A stretch of 64,000 bases of DNA, from assembly GCF_000717055.1 (NCBI RefSeq), contig NZ_JNXI01000004.1, positions 496,001-560,000 of the forward strand, read 5' to 3'. The position numbers were made by a program, and so were the translations under genes. This stretch comes from Streptomyces iakyrus (GTDB lineage: Bacteria; Actinomycetota; Actinomycetes; Streptomycetales; Streptomycetaceae). Shown here piece by piece: positions 24,656-32,923 of the stretch (positions are counted from its first letter, which is position 1; every line of letters begins with the position of its first letter). The notes beneath the pieces are model-generated. The model worked only from the letters and a program-made list of their open reading frames with translations, made no database searches and was not told where the DNA came from.

Positions 24656-25084
24656 GTGTCAGTCGAGCTCAACCACACCATCGTCCTGTCCCGTGACCGG
24701 GAGAAGTCCGCTCACTTCCTCTCAGACATCCTGGGACTGGAGGTCGGCGCACCGGCCGGCGTGTTCCTGCCCGTGACGACCGCCAACGGCGTCACTCTGG
24801 ACTTCGCCACCATCGATGCCGACATCCCCGTGCAGCACTACGCGTTCCTCGTCTCCGAGGACGAGTTCGACGAGGCGCTGGACCGTCTCGTCAAGGCCCG
24901 CGTCCCCATCCAGGCCGACCCGCACGGCACCCACCCCCGCCGCATCAACCGCAACGACGGCGGCCGGGGCGTCTACTTCCTCGACCCGGCGGGCCACGGC
25001 CTGGAGATTCTCACCCGCCCGTACGGCACCGACCCGGACTCCGAGCTGAACGGCGTCACGGAGGACGTGCCCGGGGCGGTCTGA
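24656..25084 (+). CDS. VOC-family (glyoxalase/bleomycin-resistance fold) protein
   Basis: 142 residues, two beta-alpha-beta-beta-beta units. The first begins VELNHTIVLSRDREKSAHFLSDILGLEV and the second ends GVYFLDPAGHGLEILTRPYG with the metal-ligand Glu of the fold. VPIQADPHGTHPRR precedes it. Metal ligands by position: H in ELNHT, H in VQHYAF, E in HGLEI. Substrate unknown; the gene may detoxify or be an extradiol relative. GTG 24656 follows TGGAGG with 9-nt spacing; the open frame extends 13 codons further upstream. Confidence 0.85.
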   Translation: MSVELNHTIVLSRDREKSAHFLSDILGLEVGAPAGVFLPVTTANGVTLDFATIDADIPVQHYAFLVSEDEFDEALDRLVKARVPIQADPHGTHPRRINRNDGGRGVYFLDPAGHGLEILTRPYGTDPDSELNGVTEDVPGAV

Positions 25085-25101
25085 CCCCGGCCCCGGTCCG
25101 G

Positions 25102-26361
25102 TCAGCCGCTTTCAGGCCGCACTGCCACGGAGGCCGGTTCCTCGCCGGCCTCCGTGGTGTCGTCCCGGCGGGGGAGCAGCAGCGGCGTGACGAGGAGCAG
25201 GGCACCGGCCAGCACGATGGCCGTGCGGGGACCGGCCCGGGCGGCCAGTACGCCCCACAGGGCGGTCGTCGTCGCGGTGGTGGCCTTGCCGGTGGCCGAC
25301 CAGGCGGCGAGGGTGCGCGTGACCCGGCCCGCGGGCGTGCGGTCGAGGCGGTGTGTTGCGAGGACCGGGTTGTAGACCGCGCAGCAGGTGATCAGGCCGA
25401 ACTCGACCAGCATGACCAGGACCAGGCCGGGCGTGCCGGGGCCGGTGAAGGCCAGGCCGATCGGCCAGCAGGCCCGCAGCGCCCCCGCGGTGACCAGGAC
25501 CCGGTGCCGGCCGTGGCGGGCGACGAGGCGCGGGGCCAGGCGGGAGCCGAGCAGGCCGCCGGTGCAGGGCACCGCGAAGGCGAGGGCGTACTGCCAGGGG
25601 GCGAAGCGCAGGTCGTCGACCATCAGGATCAGCAGCGGCGGAGACGCCGCCATGATCAGGGAGTTGACCAGCAGCGTGTTGAGGAACAGCGGGCGCAGTG
25701 CCGGATCGGCCAGGATGTGGCGCCAGCCCTCCAGCAGGTCGCGGGCCCTCGTCACGGCGGGTTCCGGTGGTGCCGGATGCTGCCCGGCGTCGCCGACCGC
25801 CCGGATGCCGGCCGCCGACAGCAGATAGCTCACCGCGTCGGCCACCACCGTCGTCACCGGGCCGAACAGGCTGATCGCGGCTCCGCCCAGCGGCGGACCG
25901 ACCATGCTGGCGGTCCAGGTCGTCGCCTCGAACCGTCCGTTCGCCACGAGCAGGTCCTGCCGCGGCAGCAGATCCTTCAGGAACGCTCCGGCCGCCGCGT
26001 TGAAGGTGATGTCGGCCGCCGCGACGGCCACCGACACCAGCAGCAACTGGCCGAAGCTCAGCCGGCCGAGCGCGAACGCCACGGGGATGCTCAGCAGCAC
26101 CGCGCACCGGACCAGGTCCGTCGCCATCATCACCGGCCGTTTGCGGCGGACCTCCACCCACGGCCCGAGGGGTACCGACACCGCGGCGCCGACCGCCGGG
26201 CCCGCCGCCGCCAGCAGCGACACCTGCGCCGGTCCGGCGTCCAGGGCGAGGACCGCGATCAGGGCGAACGCGTCGAACGCGAGCCAGGTGCCGGCCGTGC
26301 TGACCGCGTACGCGCCCCACAGCCATCCGAACCGCCGCCCCAGCGACCGTCTGCCCGCCAT
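25102..26361 (-). CDS. MFS transporter
   Basis: 419 residues, 12 predicted helices, major facilitator superfamily (MFS_3/enterobactin-exporter-like shape). Motif A remnant: GPWVEVRRKRPVMMATD after helix 2; GGAAISLF precedes the middle loop. Exports an unknown small molecule. ATG 26361 with GGGGAG 10 nt upstream is chosen over an in-frame TTG at 26391. Hairpin 25125-25157 lies inside the last codons and serves the convergent VOC gene. A terminator at 26456-26484 separates it from the upstream YbhB gene. Confidence 0.85.
   Translation of the reverse strand: MAGRRSLGRRFGWLWGAYAVSTAGTWLAFDAFALIAVLALDAGPAQVSLLAAAGPAVGAAVSVPLGPWVEVRRKRPVMMATDLVRCAVLLSIPVAFALGRLSFGQLLLVSVAVAAADITFNAAAGAFLKDLLPRQDLLVANGRFEATTWTASMVGPPLGGAAISLFGPVTTVVADAVSYLLSAAGIRAVGDAGQHPAPPEPAVTRARDLLEGWRHILADPALRPLFLNTLLVNSLIMAASPPLLILMVDDLRFAPWQYALAFAVPCTGGLLGSRLAPRLVARHGRHRVLVTAGALRACWPIGLAFTGPGTPGLVLVMLVEFGLITCCAVYNPVLATHRLDRTPAGRVTRTLAAWSATGKATTATTTALWGVLAARAGPRTAIVLAGALLLVTPLLLPRRDDTTEAGEEPASVAVRPESG
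25125..25157. terminator. 13-bp hairpin overlapping MFS 3' end
   Basis: CCACGGAGGCCGG pairs with CCGGCCTCCGTGG with a 7-nt loop. It lies 41 bp after the VOC stop codon, in the C-terminal codons of the convergent MFS gene, and probably terminates the VOC transcript. Confidence 0.6.
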
Positions 26362-26455
26362 ACCCGGCGCACTCCCCGCTCTCCCGGACAACCCGGCGTT
26401 GTCCGGGAGTCATCCAAGCGAGAAGCAGGGGGCCGGGCAAACAACCGTTCGGCAC

Positions 26456-26484
26456 CCGCGCCACAACCAACCGTTGTGGCGCGG
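26456..26484 (-). terminator. Terminator after YbhB gene
   Basis: CCGCGCCACAAC pairs perfectly with GTTGTGGCGCGG, 5-nt loop CAACC. It directly follows the YbhB stop (26496) on the minus strand and precedes the MFS gene start. Confidence 0.75.
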
Positions 26485-26495
26485 AGGGTGCGGCC

Positions 26496-26948
26496 TCAGC
26501 GCTGGTACAGGCCCACCAGCGTCCCGTCCGCGAGGCGGTGCTTCTCGACCTCCTCGTGCACCTGGTCCGCGCGCGGCGCGTCGGGCAGGACGCACGGTTC
26601 GGACAGCGCGTAGAGCCGGAAGAAGTAGTGGTGGGCGTCGTCACCCGGCGGCGGATGGGGGCCGCCCCAGCCGTGCTGCCCGTAGCCGTTGACGAGTTCC
26701 GTGCCGCCCGGCGGGCTCTGCCCGGCCTCGACGCCGTCACTGGGCGGGTCGATGCCGACCACGACCCAGTGCGCGAAGGTGCCCGACGGGGCGTCGGGAT
26801 CCTCGCACAGCAGGACCAGTTCGGCCGCGTCGTCCGGGACACCGCTCCAGGCCAGCGGCGGAGAGACGTTCGGTCCCTCGTACGCGTGCCGGCGCGCGAT
26901 GAAGGAGTGGTTGTTGAACGCGTTGCTGCTCAGTTCGATGCCGGTCAT
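26496..26948 (-). CDS. YbhB/YbcL family PEBP-like protein
   Basis: 150 residues, phosphatidylethanolamine-binding (PEBP/Raf-kinase-inhibitor-like) fold. Motifs: NVSPPLAWSGVPDDAAELVLLCEDPDAP, TFAHWVVVGIDP, GYGQHGWGGPHPPPGDDAHHYFFRLYAL. These hold the DPDAP, HWV and GPHPP/HYF residues of the anion-binding site. Cellular role unknown; E. coli homologues are of unclear function. The ATG at 26948 starts the conserved region. Faces the sigma-factor gene across a 108-bp divergent region. Confidence 0.93.
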   Translation of the reverse strand: MTGIELSSNAFNNHSFIARRHAYEGPNVSPPLAWSGVPDDAAELVLLCEDPDAPSGTFAHWVVVGIDPPSDGVEAGQSPPGGTELVNGYGQHGWGGPHPPPGDDAHHYFFRLYALSEPCVLPDAPRADQVHEEVEKHRLADGTLVGLYQR

Positions 26949-27056
26949 GCGCCCCGGGGTACCCCCGGAGACCCCGGGGCACACGGTTCGGACCGGTTCC
27001 CCCGGGTACCCGCCCGGGCGAGCCGGAACAAGGCGGGGGAGGGAGGAAACCCGACG

Positions 27057-28076
27057 ATGTCTCCCCTGGCAGAAGACCCCGAGGCGAGGGTCCGCGAGGA
27101 CCGGCGCGCCCCGGTCCGCACCGCCCGGCTGCGCAGCCGCATCCCCGAGCCCGACGAGGAGCCGGACCTCCTCGGCCAGTACCTCGCACAGATCTCGGCG
27201 ACGCCACTGCTCACCGCCGAGGAAGAGGTACGGCTCGCCCGGCGGATGGAGACCGGCCTGCGGGCACTGGAGCGGCTGGACCCGGCCGACGCAGGGGACC
27301 ACGACCTCACACCACAGGCGCGCCGGAACCTGGAGGAGGCCGTCCGGGACGGACAGGAGGCCAAGGACCACATGGTCCGGGCCAACCTGCGGCTCGTGGT
27401 GTCGATGGCGAAACGGCACGCCCACCGTGGTCTGCCCCTGCTGGACGTCATCCAGGAGGGCAACCTGGGGCTGATCCGGGCCGTGGAGAAGTTTGACCAC
27501 ACCAAGGGCTTCAAGTTCTCCACGTACGCGACCTGGTGGATCCGCCAGGCGATCGAGCGGGGTCTCGCGGCGCACGCGCGCTCCGTCCGGCTCCCGATGC
27601 ACGTCGTGGAGCAGCTCCAGAAGATCGCCAAGGTCGAGCGGCGGCTGCGCCTCGACCTGGGGCGTGAGCCGGGGGCCGGGGAGGTGGCCCGGGAGAGCGG
27701 CCTCGCCGAGGACAGGATCGAATGGCTGCGCCACGTCGGGCGGGACGCCGTCAGCCTGGACACGCCCGTGGACGAGTCGGGCCAGACCGTCGTCGGGGAC
27801 CTCATCGCCGACACCGAGGTGCTCCAGGCCCCGGAGGTGGCCGAGTTCCGGGCGCTCGCCGAGGAACTCCGCGAGGCTGTCGGCACCCTCGCGCCCCGCG
27901 AGGCCATGATCCTCAGCCTGCGCTACGGACTGCACGACGGGCACACCCGCACGCTCAGCGAGGTCGCACGGCACGTCGGCCTGACCCGTGAGCGGGTGCG
28001 TCAGCTCGAAAAGGAGTCACTCGCCCGGCTGCGGGAGCCGGAGAGCCGCGATCGGCTGGTGGCGTGGGCGGGCTGA
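27057..28076 (+). CDS. RNA polymerase group-2 sigma-70 factor
   Basis: 339 residues. Region 1.2/2.1: DLLGQYLAQISATPLLTAEEEVRLARRMETG; region 2.2-2.4: MVRANLRLVVSMAKRH, GLPLLDVIQEGNLGLIRAVEKFDHTKGFKFSTYATWWIRQAI; region 3; region 4.2: RTLSEVARHVGLTRERVRQLEKESLARLR. It lacks the long 1.1 extension of HrdB, hence a non-essential HrdA/C/D-type factor. It is not clearly one of those three, so no symbol is given. GGAGG 10 nt before the ATG. Divergent from YbhB. Confidence 0.9.
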   Translation: MSPLAEDPEARVREDRRAPVRTARLRSRIPEPDEEPDLLGQYLAQISATPLLTAEEEVRLARRMETGLRALERLDPADAGDHDLTPQARRNLEEAVRDGQEAKDHMVRANLRLVVSMAKRHAHRGLPLLDVIQEGNLGLIRAVEKFDHTKGFKFSTYATWWIRQAIERGLAAHARSVRLPMHVVEQLQKIAKVERRLRLDLGREPGAGEVARESGLAEDRIEWLRHVGRDAVSLDTPVDESGQTVVGDLIADTEVLQAPEVAEFRALAEELREAVGTLAPREAMILSLRYGLHDGHTRTLSEVARHVGLTRERVRQLEKESLARLREPESRDRLVAWAG

Positions 28077-28111
28077 TCTCCCAGGCCCAGCTGGCCTCCC
28101 ACGCCCCCGCG

Positions 28112-29215
28112 TCACGCGGCCGGCGCGGCGAGGACCAGCGAACCGTCGGCCGCCTGCTCCACCCCCACCCCACCGCTGATCCGGTCCAGCGTGGCGCGCA
28201 GCCAGGCGCGGTCCTCCCCGGACGCGGGCTCCAGCCGCATCCGCCGCGCCCGGAACGGCACCATGCGCAGCCCGGCCAGCCGCCCGCTGTCCGGCTCGAC
28301 CGACACGAGGAAGGCGAGCCGCAGGTCGTCGCGGTACTCCTCGTATCCGGAGATGCCCTCGTAGTCGTCGACGAAGTCGCCGCAGCCGTAGAGGATCAGC
28401 CGGCCCCGGTACACCTCCAGCGGCCGGGGGTGGTGCGAGGAGTGCCCGTGGACGACGTCGGCACCACCGTCCACCAGCGCGTGTGCGAAACGGATCTGCT
28501 CGCGCGGGACGCGGTAGCCCCAGTTCGAGCCCCAGTGCACGGACACGACCGTGAGGCCGCCGGCCCCTCCGAGGCGCCGGACCGCGGCCTCGGCGGCGGT
28601 GCCCGAGAAGCCGGGCAGGTAGGCCACACCCGGCCGGTCCGCGGTCGCCGCCCAGCCGGACGGGATGCCGCTGGAGTGCGCCCCGAGGGCGAACACCCGC
28701 AGCCGCCGGCCGTCCGGTAGCGGGATCACCGCGGGTGCGTACGCCTGGCCGGCGTTCCGTCCCGCGCCCGCCGTCCGCAGCCCCGCCCGGGCCAGCACGT
28801 CCAGGGTCTCCAGCAGACCCGGGCGGCCGAAGTCCAGGACGTGGTTGTTGGCGAGGACCGTCACGTCGGGCCGGGCCACGGCCAGCGCCGGCAGGTTCGA
28901 CGGGTGCATCCGGTAGTGGATCTCCTTGCCGGGCGCGAACGTGCCGCTGCCCGTCACCGACGTCTCCAGGTTCACGATCCGGGCGTCCGGGGCGGCTTCG
29001 TCCAGCACCCGCAGCGCTTCGCCCCACGGCCACGACGGGGCCACGGGCGCCGGCACCGGGCCGTGCGCCGACTCCGCCAGCCGGACATAGGCCCGGGCGT
29101 CCTCGGCGTACGCCTCGCGCAGTGCCGGATCACCGGGATGCGGGAGGATCTGGTCGACGCCGCGCCCGAGCATCACATCACCGCACAGGAACAGCGTCAC
29201 GACGCCGCCGCCCAT
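28112..29215 (-). CDS. CapA-family protein (metallophosphoesterase fold)
   Basis: 367 residues. CapA (poly-gamma-glutamate synthesis) signature: LFLCGDVMLGRGVDQ near the N-terminus (GDxMLGR), DARIVNLETSVT, VTVLANNHVLDFGRPGL, VVSVHWGSNWGYRVP and GADVVHGHSSHHPRPLEVYRGRLILYGCGDFVDDY. These hold the D, N and H metal ligands. No other capsule genes are near, so it may be a stand-alone phosphoesterase. ATG 29215 follows GGAGGG at very short distance; GTG 29200 is an alternative start. Confidence 0.88.
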   Translation of the reverse strand: MGGGVVTLFLCGDVMLGRGVDQILPHPGDPALREAYAEDARAYVRLAESAHGPVPAPVAPSWPWGEALRVLDEAAPDARIVNLETSVTGSGTFAPGKEIHYRMHPSNLPALAVARPDVTVLANNHVLDFGRPGLLETLDVLARAGLRTAGAGRNAGQAYAPAVIPLPDGRRLRVFALGAHSSGIPSGWAATADRPGVAYLPGFSGTAAEAAVRRLGGAGGLTVVSVHWGSNWGYRVPREQIRFAHALVDGGADVVHGHSSHHPRPLEVYRGRLILYGCGDFVDDYEGISGYEEYRDDLRLAFLVSVEPDSGRLAGLRMVPFRARRMRLEPASGEDRAWLRATLDRISGGVGVEQAADGSLVLAAPAA

Positions 29216-29229
29216 CCCTCCACGGTAGG

Positions 29230-29685
29230 TCAGGCGTCCACCGTCACCGCACACGACCACCCGTACGGGTCCGGCCCCATCCGCAGCCGGTCCCACGCCA
29301 CCGCCACCGGAACCGCCCCGGTGATCTCCACGTCCGCGATGCCGGTGACGGCCAGCCGGACGTCCAGGCCGCCGTCGGCCTCGTCCGCCTCCACGTCCAC
29401 GGGCACCTGACCGTAGGCCTCCAGCCGGTAGATGACCTCGTCCAGCAGCGCGGCGAGCAGGTCGTCGTCGCTGGCCGCGGGCAGCCGCACCCGGTCCACG
29501 GCGGTGGGCCGCACCCCGGTGACGTCCGCGAAGCCGTCCACCATCGCCAGGACGGCCTCAGCCAGACAATGCTCTCTGCACGCCGCCCACGCCTCGATCC
29601 GGATGTCGCCCGGGTGCGGCACCGCCCGGTGCCCGCACTCGCCCGGCTGCCGCCCTTGCCCGCCGTCGCCCGTGTCACCGCCCAT
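29230..29685 (-). CDS. Archease
   Basis: 151 residues, SHS2 domain. GHRAVPHPGDIRIEAWA has the family's H-x-(x)-D ligand set, LLDEVIYRLEAYGQVPVDVE and KGPDPYGWSCAVTVDA-like end. Archease activates RtcB RNA ligase by assisting its guanylylation; RtcB is not in this window. ATG 29685 is the likely start although 29691 is in frame nearby. It ends 14 bp before the CapA gene, same strand, and may be cotranscribed with it. Confidence 0.75.
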   Translation of the reverse strand: MGGDTGDGGQGRQPGECGHRAVPHPGDIRIEAWAACREHCLAEAVLAMVDGFADVTGVRPTAVDRVRLPAASDDDLLAALLDEVIYRLEAYGQVPVDVEADEADGGLDVRLAVTGIADVEITGAVPVAVAWDRLRMGPDPYGWSCAVTVDA

Positions 29686-29740
29686 GAACATCGCCTGCCC
29701 GAGGCTCGCCCTCCCATGCGGCCCCGCCCGCGTGTTGCGA

Positions 29741-30343
29741 TCAGACGGGCTCGTCCGCGAGGTACGGCGGCGCCGGGTCGTACTGGATATAGCGCCGTAC
29801 GGCCCGCGCGTGCTCCCGGCCGTGCAACCGTCCGACCAGCCACAACGCACTGTCGATTCCCGCCGAGACGCCCTGGCTCGTGACCAGGTTCCCGTCCACG
29901 ACGTAGCGGACGTCCCGGACCACCGTCACGTCCCCGCGCGCCTCCAGGGTGTCCTCCTGGCTCCAGTGCGTGGCCACCCGGCGGCCCCGGGCGGGCCCGG
30001 CGGCATGCAGCAGGAACGTGCCGGTGCACACGCCGTGCACCCACGCGGCCCGCTCCGCCGTTCTCCCGATCCAGCCGGTCACGGCCGGGTTGTGGAGCTG
30101 GCCCTCGCGCGCGCCCAGCCCGCCCGGCACATGCAGCACGTCCAGCGGCGGGTGGTCGTCGAAGGTGTGGTCGGGCAGGACGCGCAGCCCCTTGTTGCAG
30201 CGCACCGGCCCTGGGTGCTCGCCGACCAGCACCGCCGTGTCGCCGGCCTCGCGGAGCCGGGCCGAGACGGTGAACACCTCCCAGGGCCCCACGAAGTCGA
30301 GCTCCTCGGCGTCCTCGAAGACCAGCAGGCCGTAGGTCGTCAT
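29741..30343 (-). CDS. DJ-1/PfpI family protein
   Basis: 200 residues. Start TYGLLVFEDAEELDFVGPWEVF is the DJ-1/ThiJ opening; C106 in VHGVCTGTFLLH is the nucleophile elbow cysteine and TSQGVSAGIDSALWL the C-terminal signature. Possible isonitrile hydratase or stress protein; no activity evident. The ATG at 30343 overlaps the stop of the GlxA-type regulator by 4 bp (ATGA), so the two are translationally coupled and the regulator probably controls it. Confidence 0.9.
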   Translation of the reverse strand: MTTYGLLVFEDAEELDFVGPWEVFTVSARLREAGDTAVLVGEHPGPVRCNKGLRVLPDHTFDDHPPLDVLHVPGGLGAREGQLHNPAVTGWIGRTAERAAWVHGVCTGTFLLHAAGPARGRRVATHWSQEDTLEARGDVTVVRDVRYVVDGNLVTSQGVSAGIDSALWLVGRLHGREHARAVRRYIQYDPAPPYLADEPV

Positions 30344-31332
30344 GCGGTTCGTCCTTCCTCAGGTTCTCGGGGTCCCGCGGTGGAGCGGAACCGGGCGCGG
30401 TAGTCCGACGGCGCCACGCCGAGCCGCCGGTGGAACGTGCGGCGCAGGGTCTCGGCCGTGGCGAAGCCGCAGCGGCGGGCGATGGCCTCCACCGGCTCGT
30501 CCCCGTCCGTGAGGGCGCGCTGCGCCGCCTCGACGCGCACCCGCTCGACGTACGCCGCCGGCGGCGCGCCCATCTCGGCGGTGAAGCGGCGCTGCAGATG
30601 ACGCGGGCTCAGCCCGGCGTGCGCGGCGAGGCCGGCGATGTCGTGCCGGGCCCCCGGATCGGCGTGGATCGCGGTGACCGCGGCCCGCACCGGGTCCGTC
30701 GCCGGCTGCCGCGACCACAGCGCCACACTGAACTGCGACTGACCGCCCGGCCGGCGCAGGAACAGCACCAGCCGGCGGGCCACCTCGTGCGCGACGTCCC
30801 GGCCCAGGTCGTCCTCCACCAGGGCGAGCGCCAGATCCATCCCGGCCGTCACCCCGGCCGACGTCCACACCCGCCCGTCCCGGACGAAGATCGGATCGCA
30901 GTCCACGCGCACCTCGGGATGCTCCCGGGCCAGCTGCCCCTCACGGGCCCAGTGCGTGGTGACCCGCCGCCCGTCCAGCAGCCCCGCGGCGGCCAGCAGG
31001 AACACCCCGCTGCACACCGAGGCCACCCGCCGGGCACCGGCCGCCGCGGCGGCGACCCACGCGATCAGCTCCGTGTCCTCGCGAGCCCGGTCGACGCCCC
31101 GGCCGCCGACCACCACGAGGGTGTCCGTCCCGGCCGGATCGAGGTCCGCGACGCCGTGCCCGGCGTGCACGAGCAGCCCGCTCACCGACCGGACCGGCCC
31201 CGCCCGGGGCGCCACGACGTCGCAGGTGTACCCGCCCGCACTGTGGAACACCTCGTGCGGTCCGGTGAGGTCGAGCGGCTGGAAACCGTCGAAGACGACG
31301 AAGACGATACGGCGATCGGTCACGCTCCTCAC
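30340..31332 (-). CDS. GlxA-family transcriptional regulator (DJ-1 domain + AraC HTH)
   Basis: 330 residues. N-terminal DJ-1/PfpI-like domain (IVFVVFDGFQPLDLTGPHEVFH, SVCSGVFLLAAAGLLDG with the elbow cysteine) fused to a C-terminal AraC/XylS double HTH: HDIAGLAAHAGLSPRHLQRRFTAEMG and IARRCGFATAETLRRTFHRRLGVAPSDYRARF. Acts as DNA-binding activator that may sense a ligand in its DJ-1 domain. Several GTG codons at 31332-31323 make the exact start uncertain. Coupled to the DJ-1 gene downstream and divergent from the alpha/beta hydrolase. Confidence 0.92.
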   Translation of the reverse strand: MRSVTDRRIVFVVFDGFQPLDLTGPHEVFHSAGGYTCDVVAPRAGPVRSVSGLLVHAGHGVADLDPAGTDTLVVVGGRGVDRAREDTELIAWVAAAAAGARRVASVCSGVFLLAAAGLLDGRRVTTHWAREGQLAREHPEVRVDCDPIFVRDGRVWTSAGVTAGMDLALALVEDDLGRDVAHEVARRLVLFLRRPGGQSQFSVALWSRQPATDPVRAAVTAIHADPGARHDIAGLAAHAGLSPRHLQRRFTAEMGAPPAAYVERVRVEAAQRALTDGDEPVEAIARRCGFATAETLRRTFHRRLGVAPSDYRARFRSTAGPREPEEGRTA

Positions 31333-31441
31333 GCTCCACCGGCCCGCCGTACGGCGTCAACGACACGCATCCCACAGATCACGCCATGGGACGTCCACCG
31401 CGGTGGGGGTACCCCGGGAACCGGGGGAGAGGAGGCTGACG

Positions 31442-32101
31442 ATGATCTCCCGGACGGTCACCCTGCCCGCGGGCCGCGCGGTCCTCACCGGCGATCTGAC
31501 CGTGCCGCCGGACGCCCGCGCGGTCGTGCTGTTCGCACACGGCAGCGGCAGCTCCCGGCACAGCCCCCGCAACCGCGAGGTCGCCGCCGGCCTGCGCACC
31601 GCCGGGCTCGGCACCCTGCTGATCGACCTGCTCACCGAGGAGGAGGAACGGCTCGACGCCCGCACCGCCGAACTCCGCTTCGACATCCCCCTGCTGGGCC
31701 ACCGGCTGGTGGCCGCCCTCGACTGGCTGGCGCGGGAACCCGGCACCTCCGGCCTGCCCGTCGTCCTGTTCGGCGCCAGCACCGGCGCGGGCGCGGCCCT
31801 GGTCGCCGCCGCCCAACGGCCCGCCCGGGTACGGGCGGTCGTCTCGCGCGGCGGACGGCCCGACCTGGCGGGTGACGCCCTGGACGCCGTACGGGCCCCC
31901 GTGCTGCTGATCGTGGGCGGCCGGGACACGCACGTGCTGCGGCTCAACGAGGAGGCCGCGCGGCGGCTGCCCACGCCGCCCGCCCTCCACGTGGTGCCCG
32001 GCGCCACCCACCTGTTCGAGGAACCGGGCGCCCTCGACGACGTCACCGAGACCGCCCGGCAGTGGTGCGACGAGCAGGTACGGACCGCCGAAGGCCGGTG
32101 A
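31442..32101 (+). CDS. Dienelactone-hydrolase-like alpha/beta hydrolase
   Basis: 219 residues. VVLFAHGSGSSRHSPRNREVAAGLR is the oxyanion turn; GASTGAGAALVAAAQRP holds the nucleophile Ser in G-A-S-T-G; LIVGGRDTHV has the catalytic Asp and VPGATHLFEEPGAL the His. Substrate unknown. GGAGAGGAGG lies 6 nt before the ATG. Followed 93 bp later by the phosphoribosyltransferase gene; a frequent streptomycete pair acting perhaps in one transcript. Confidence 0.9.
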   Translation: MISRTVTLPAGRAVLTGDLTVPPDARAVVLFAHGSGSSRHSPRNREVAAGLRTAGLGTLLIDLLTEEEERLDARTAELRFDIPLLGHRLVAALDWLAREPGTSGLPVVLFGASTGAGAALVAAAQRPARVRAVVSRGGRPDLAGDALDAVRAPVLLIVGGRDTHVLRLNEEAARRLPTPPALHVVPGATHLFEEPGALDDVTETARQWCDEQVRTAEGR

Positions 32102-32194
32102 CCGGCCGGTGTGCATCGTCCGGCGGACACGGGGGTACGCGGGAGCCGGACCGGCCGAGGGCCCTCTTTCGTGCGGGAAGCAGAGGTGACCGTC

Positions 32195-32839
32195 ATGCTG
32201 TTCCGTGATCGCCGGCAGGCCGGTGCGGAACTGGCCGAAACACTGCGGGCCAGGCAGCGCGAGGGGGCCCTGCCCGATCCCCTCGTCCTCGCCCTGCCCC
32301 GCGGCGGCGTCGCCGTGGCGCGCGAGGTCGCCGCCGCACTGGGCGCCCCGCTCGACGTGCTCGTCGTACGCAAGATCGGAGCTCCCCACCAGGAGGAACT
32401 CGGCGTCGGCGCGATGGCCGGGGACGAGGTGCCGCTCCTCGACGAGGACGCCCTGCGCCTCCTCGGCATCGGGGAGGCCGCCCTCGCCGGCGTCATCGAG
32501 CGGGAGCGCGCCGAACTGCGGCGCCGCGAGCGGTTGTACCGGCAGGGCCGGCCCGCCCCGGACCTGCGCGGACGGACCGTGATCGTCGTCGATGACGGCC
32601 TGGCGACCGGCTCCACGGCACGCGCCGCACTGCGCTTCGTACGCCGGCAGGAACCGGCACGAGTGATCCTGGCCGCGCCCGTCTGCTCCCCGGAGGGGGC
32701 CGACCTGATGCGCGCCGAGGCGGACGAGGTGATCTGCCTGCACAGGCCGGCCGCGTTCATGGCCGTGGGCCTCTGGTACGAGGACTTCGGGCAACTGACG
32801 GACCAGGACGTCCTGGAGGCGCTGCACGTGCAGCTTTGA
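32195..32839 (+). CDS. Phosphoribosyltransferase-domain protein
   Basis: 214 residues, type I PRTase fold. The PRPP-binding loop is VIVVDDGLATGSTARAAL (D-D-G-x-A-T-G-S-T), with PRGGVAVAREVAAALGAPLDVLVVRKIGAP earlier. Similar proteins stand next to hydrolases in stress clusters; precise substrate unknown. ATG 32195 has AGAGGTG 7 nt upstream; a GTG at 32186 is possible. Likely cotranscribed with the preceding alpha/beta hydrolase. Confidence 0.88.
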   Translation: MLFRDRRQAGAELAETLRARQREGALPDPLVLALPRGGVAVAREVAAALGAPLDVLVVRKIGAPHQEELGVGAMAGDEVPLLDEDALRLLGIGEAALAGVIERERAELRRRERLYRQGRPAPDLRGRTVIVVDDGLATGSTARAALRFVRRQEPARVILAAPVCSPEGADLMRAEADEVICLHRPAAFMAVGLWYEDFGQLTDQDVLEALHVQL

Positions 32840-32923
32840 CCAACTGTTCACCTGGCAGGAGTGGCGGGAATCAGCCACGCCGGACGAGGATTCCCTTCCC
32901 CACACCTGCATCAGGAGCAACAA

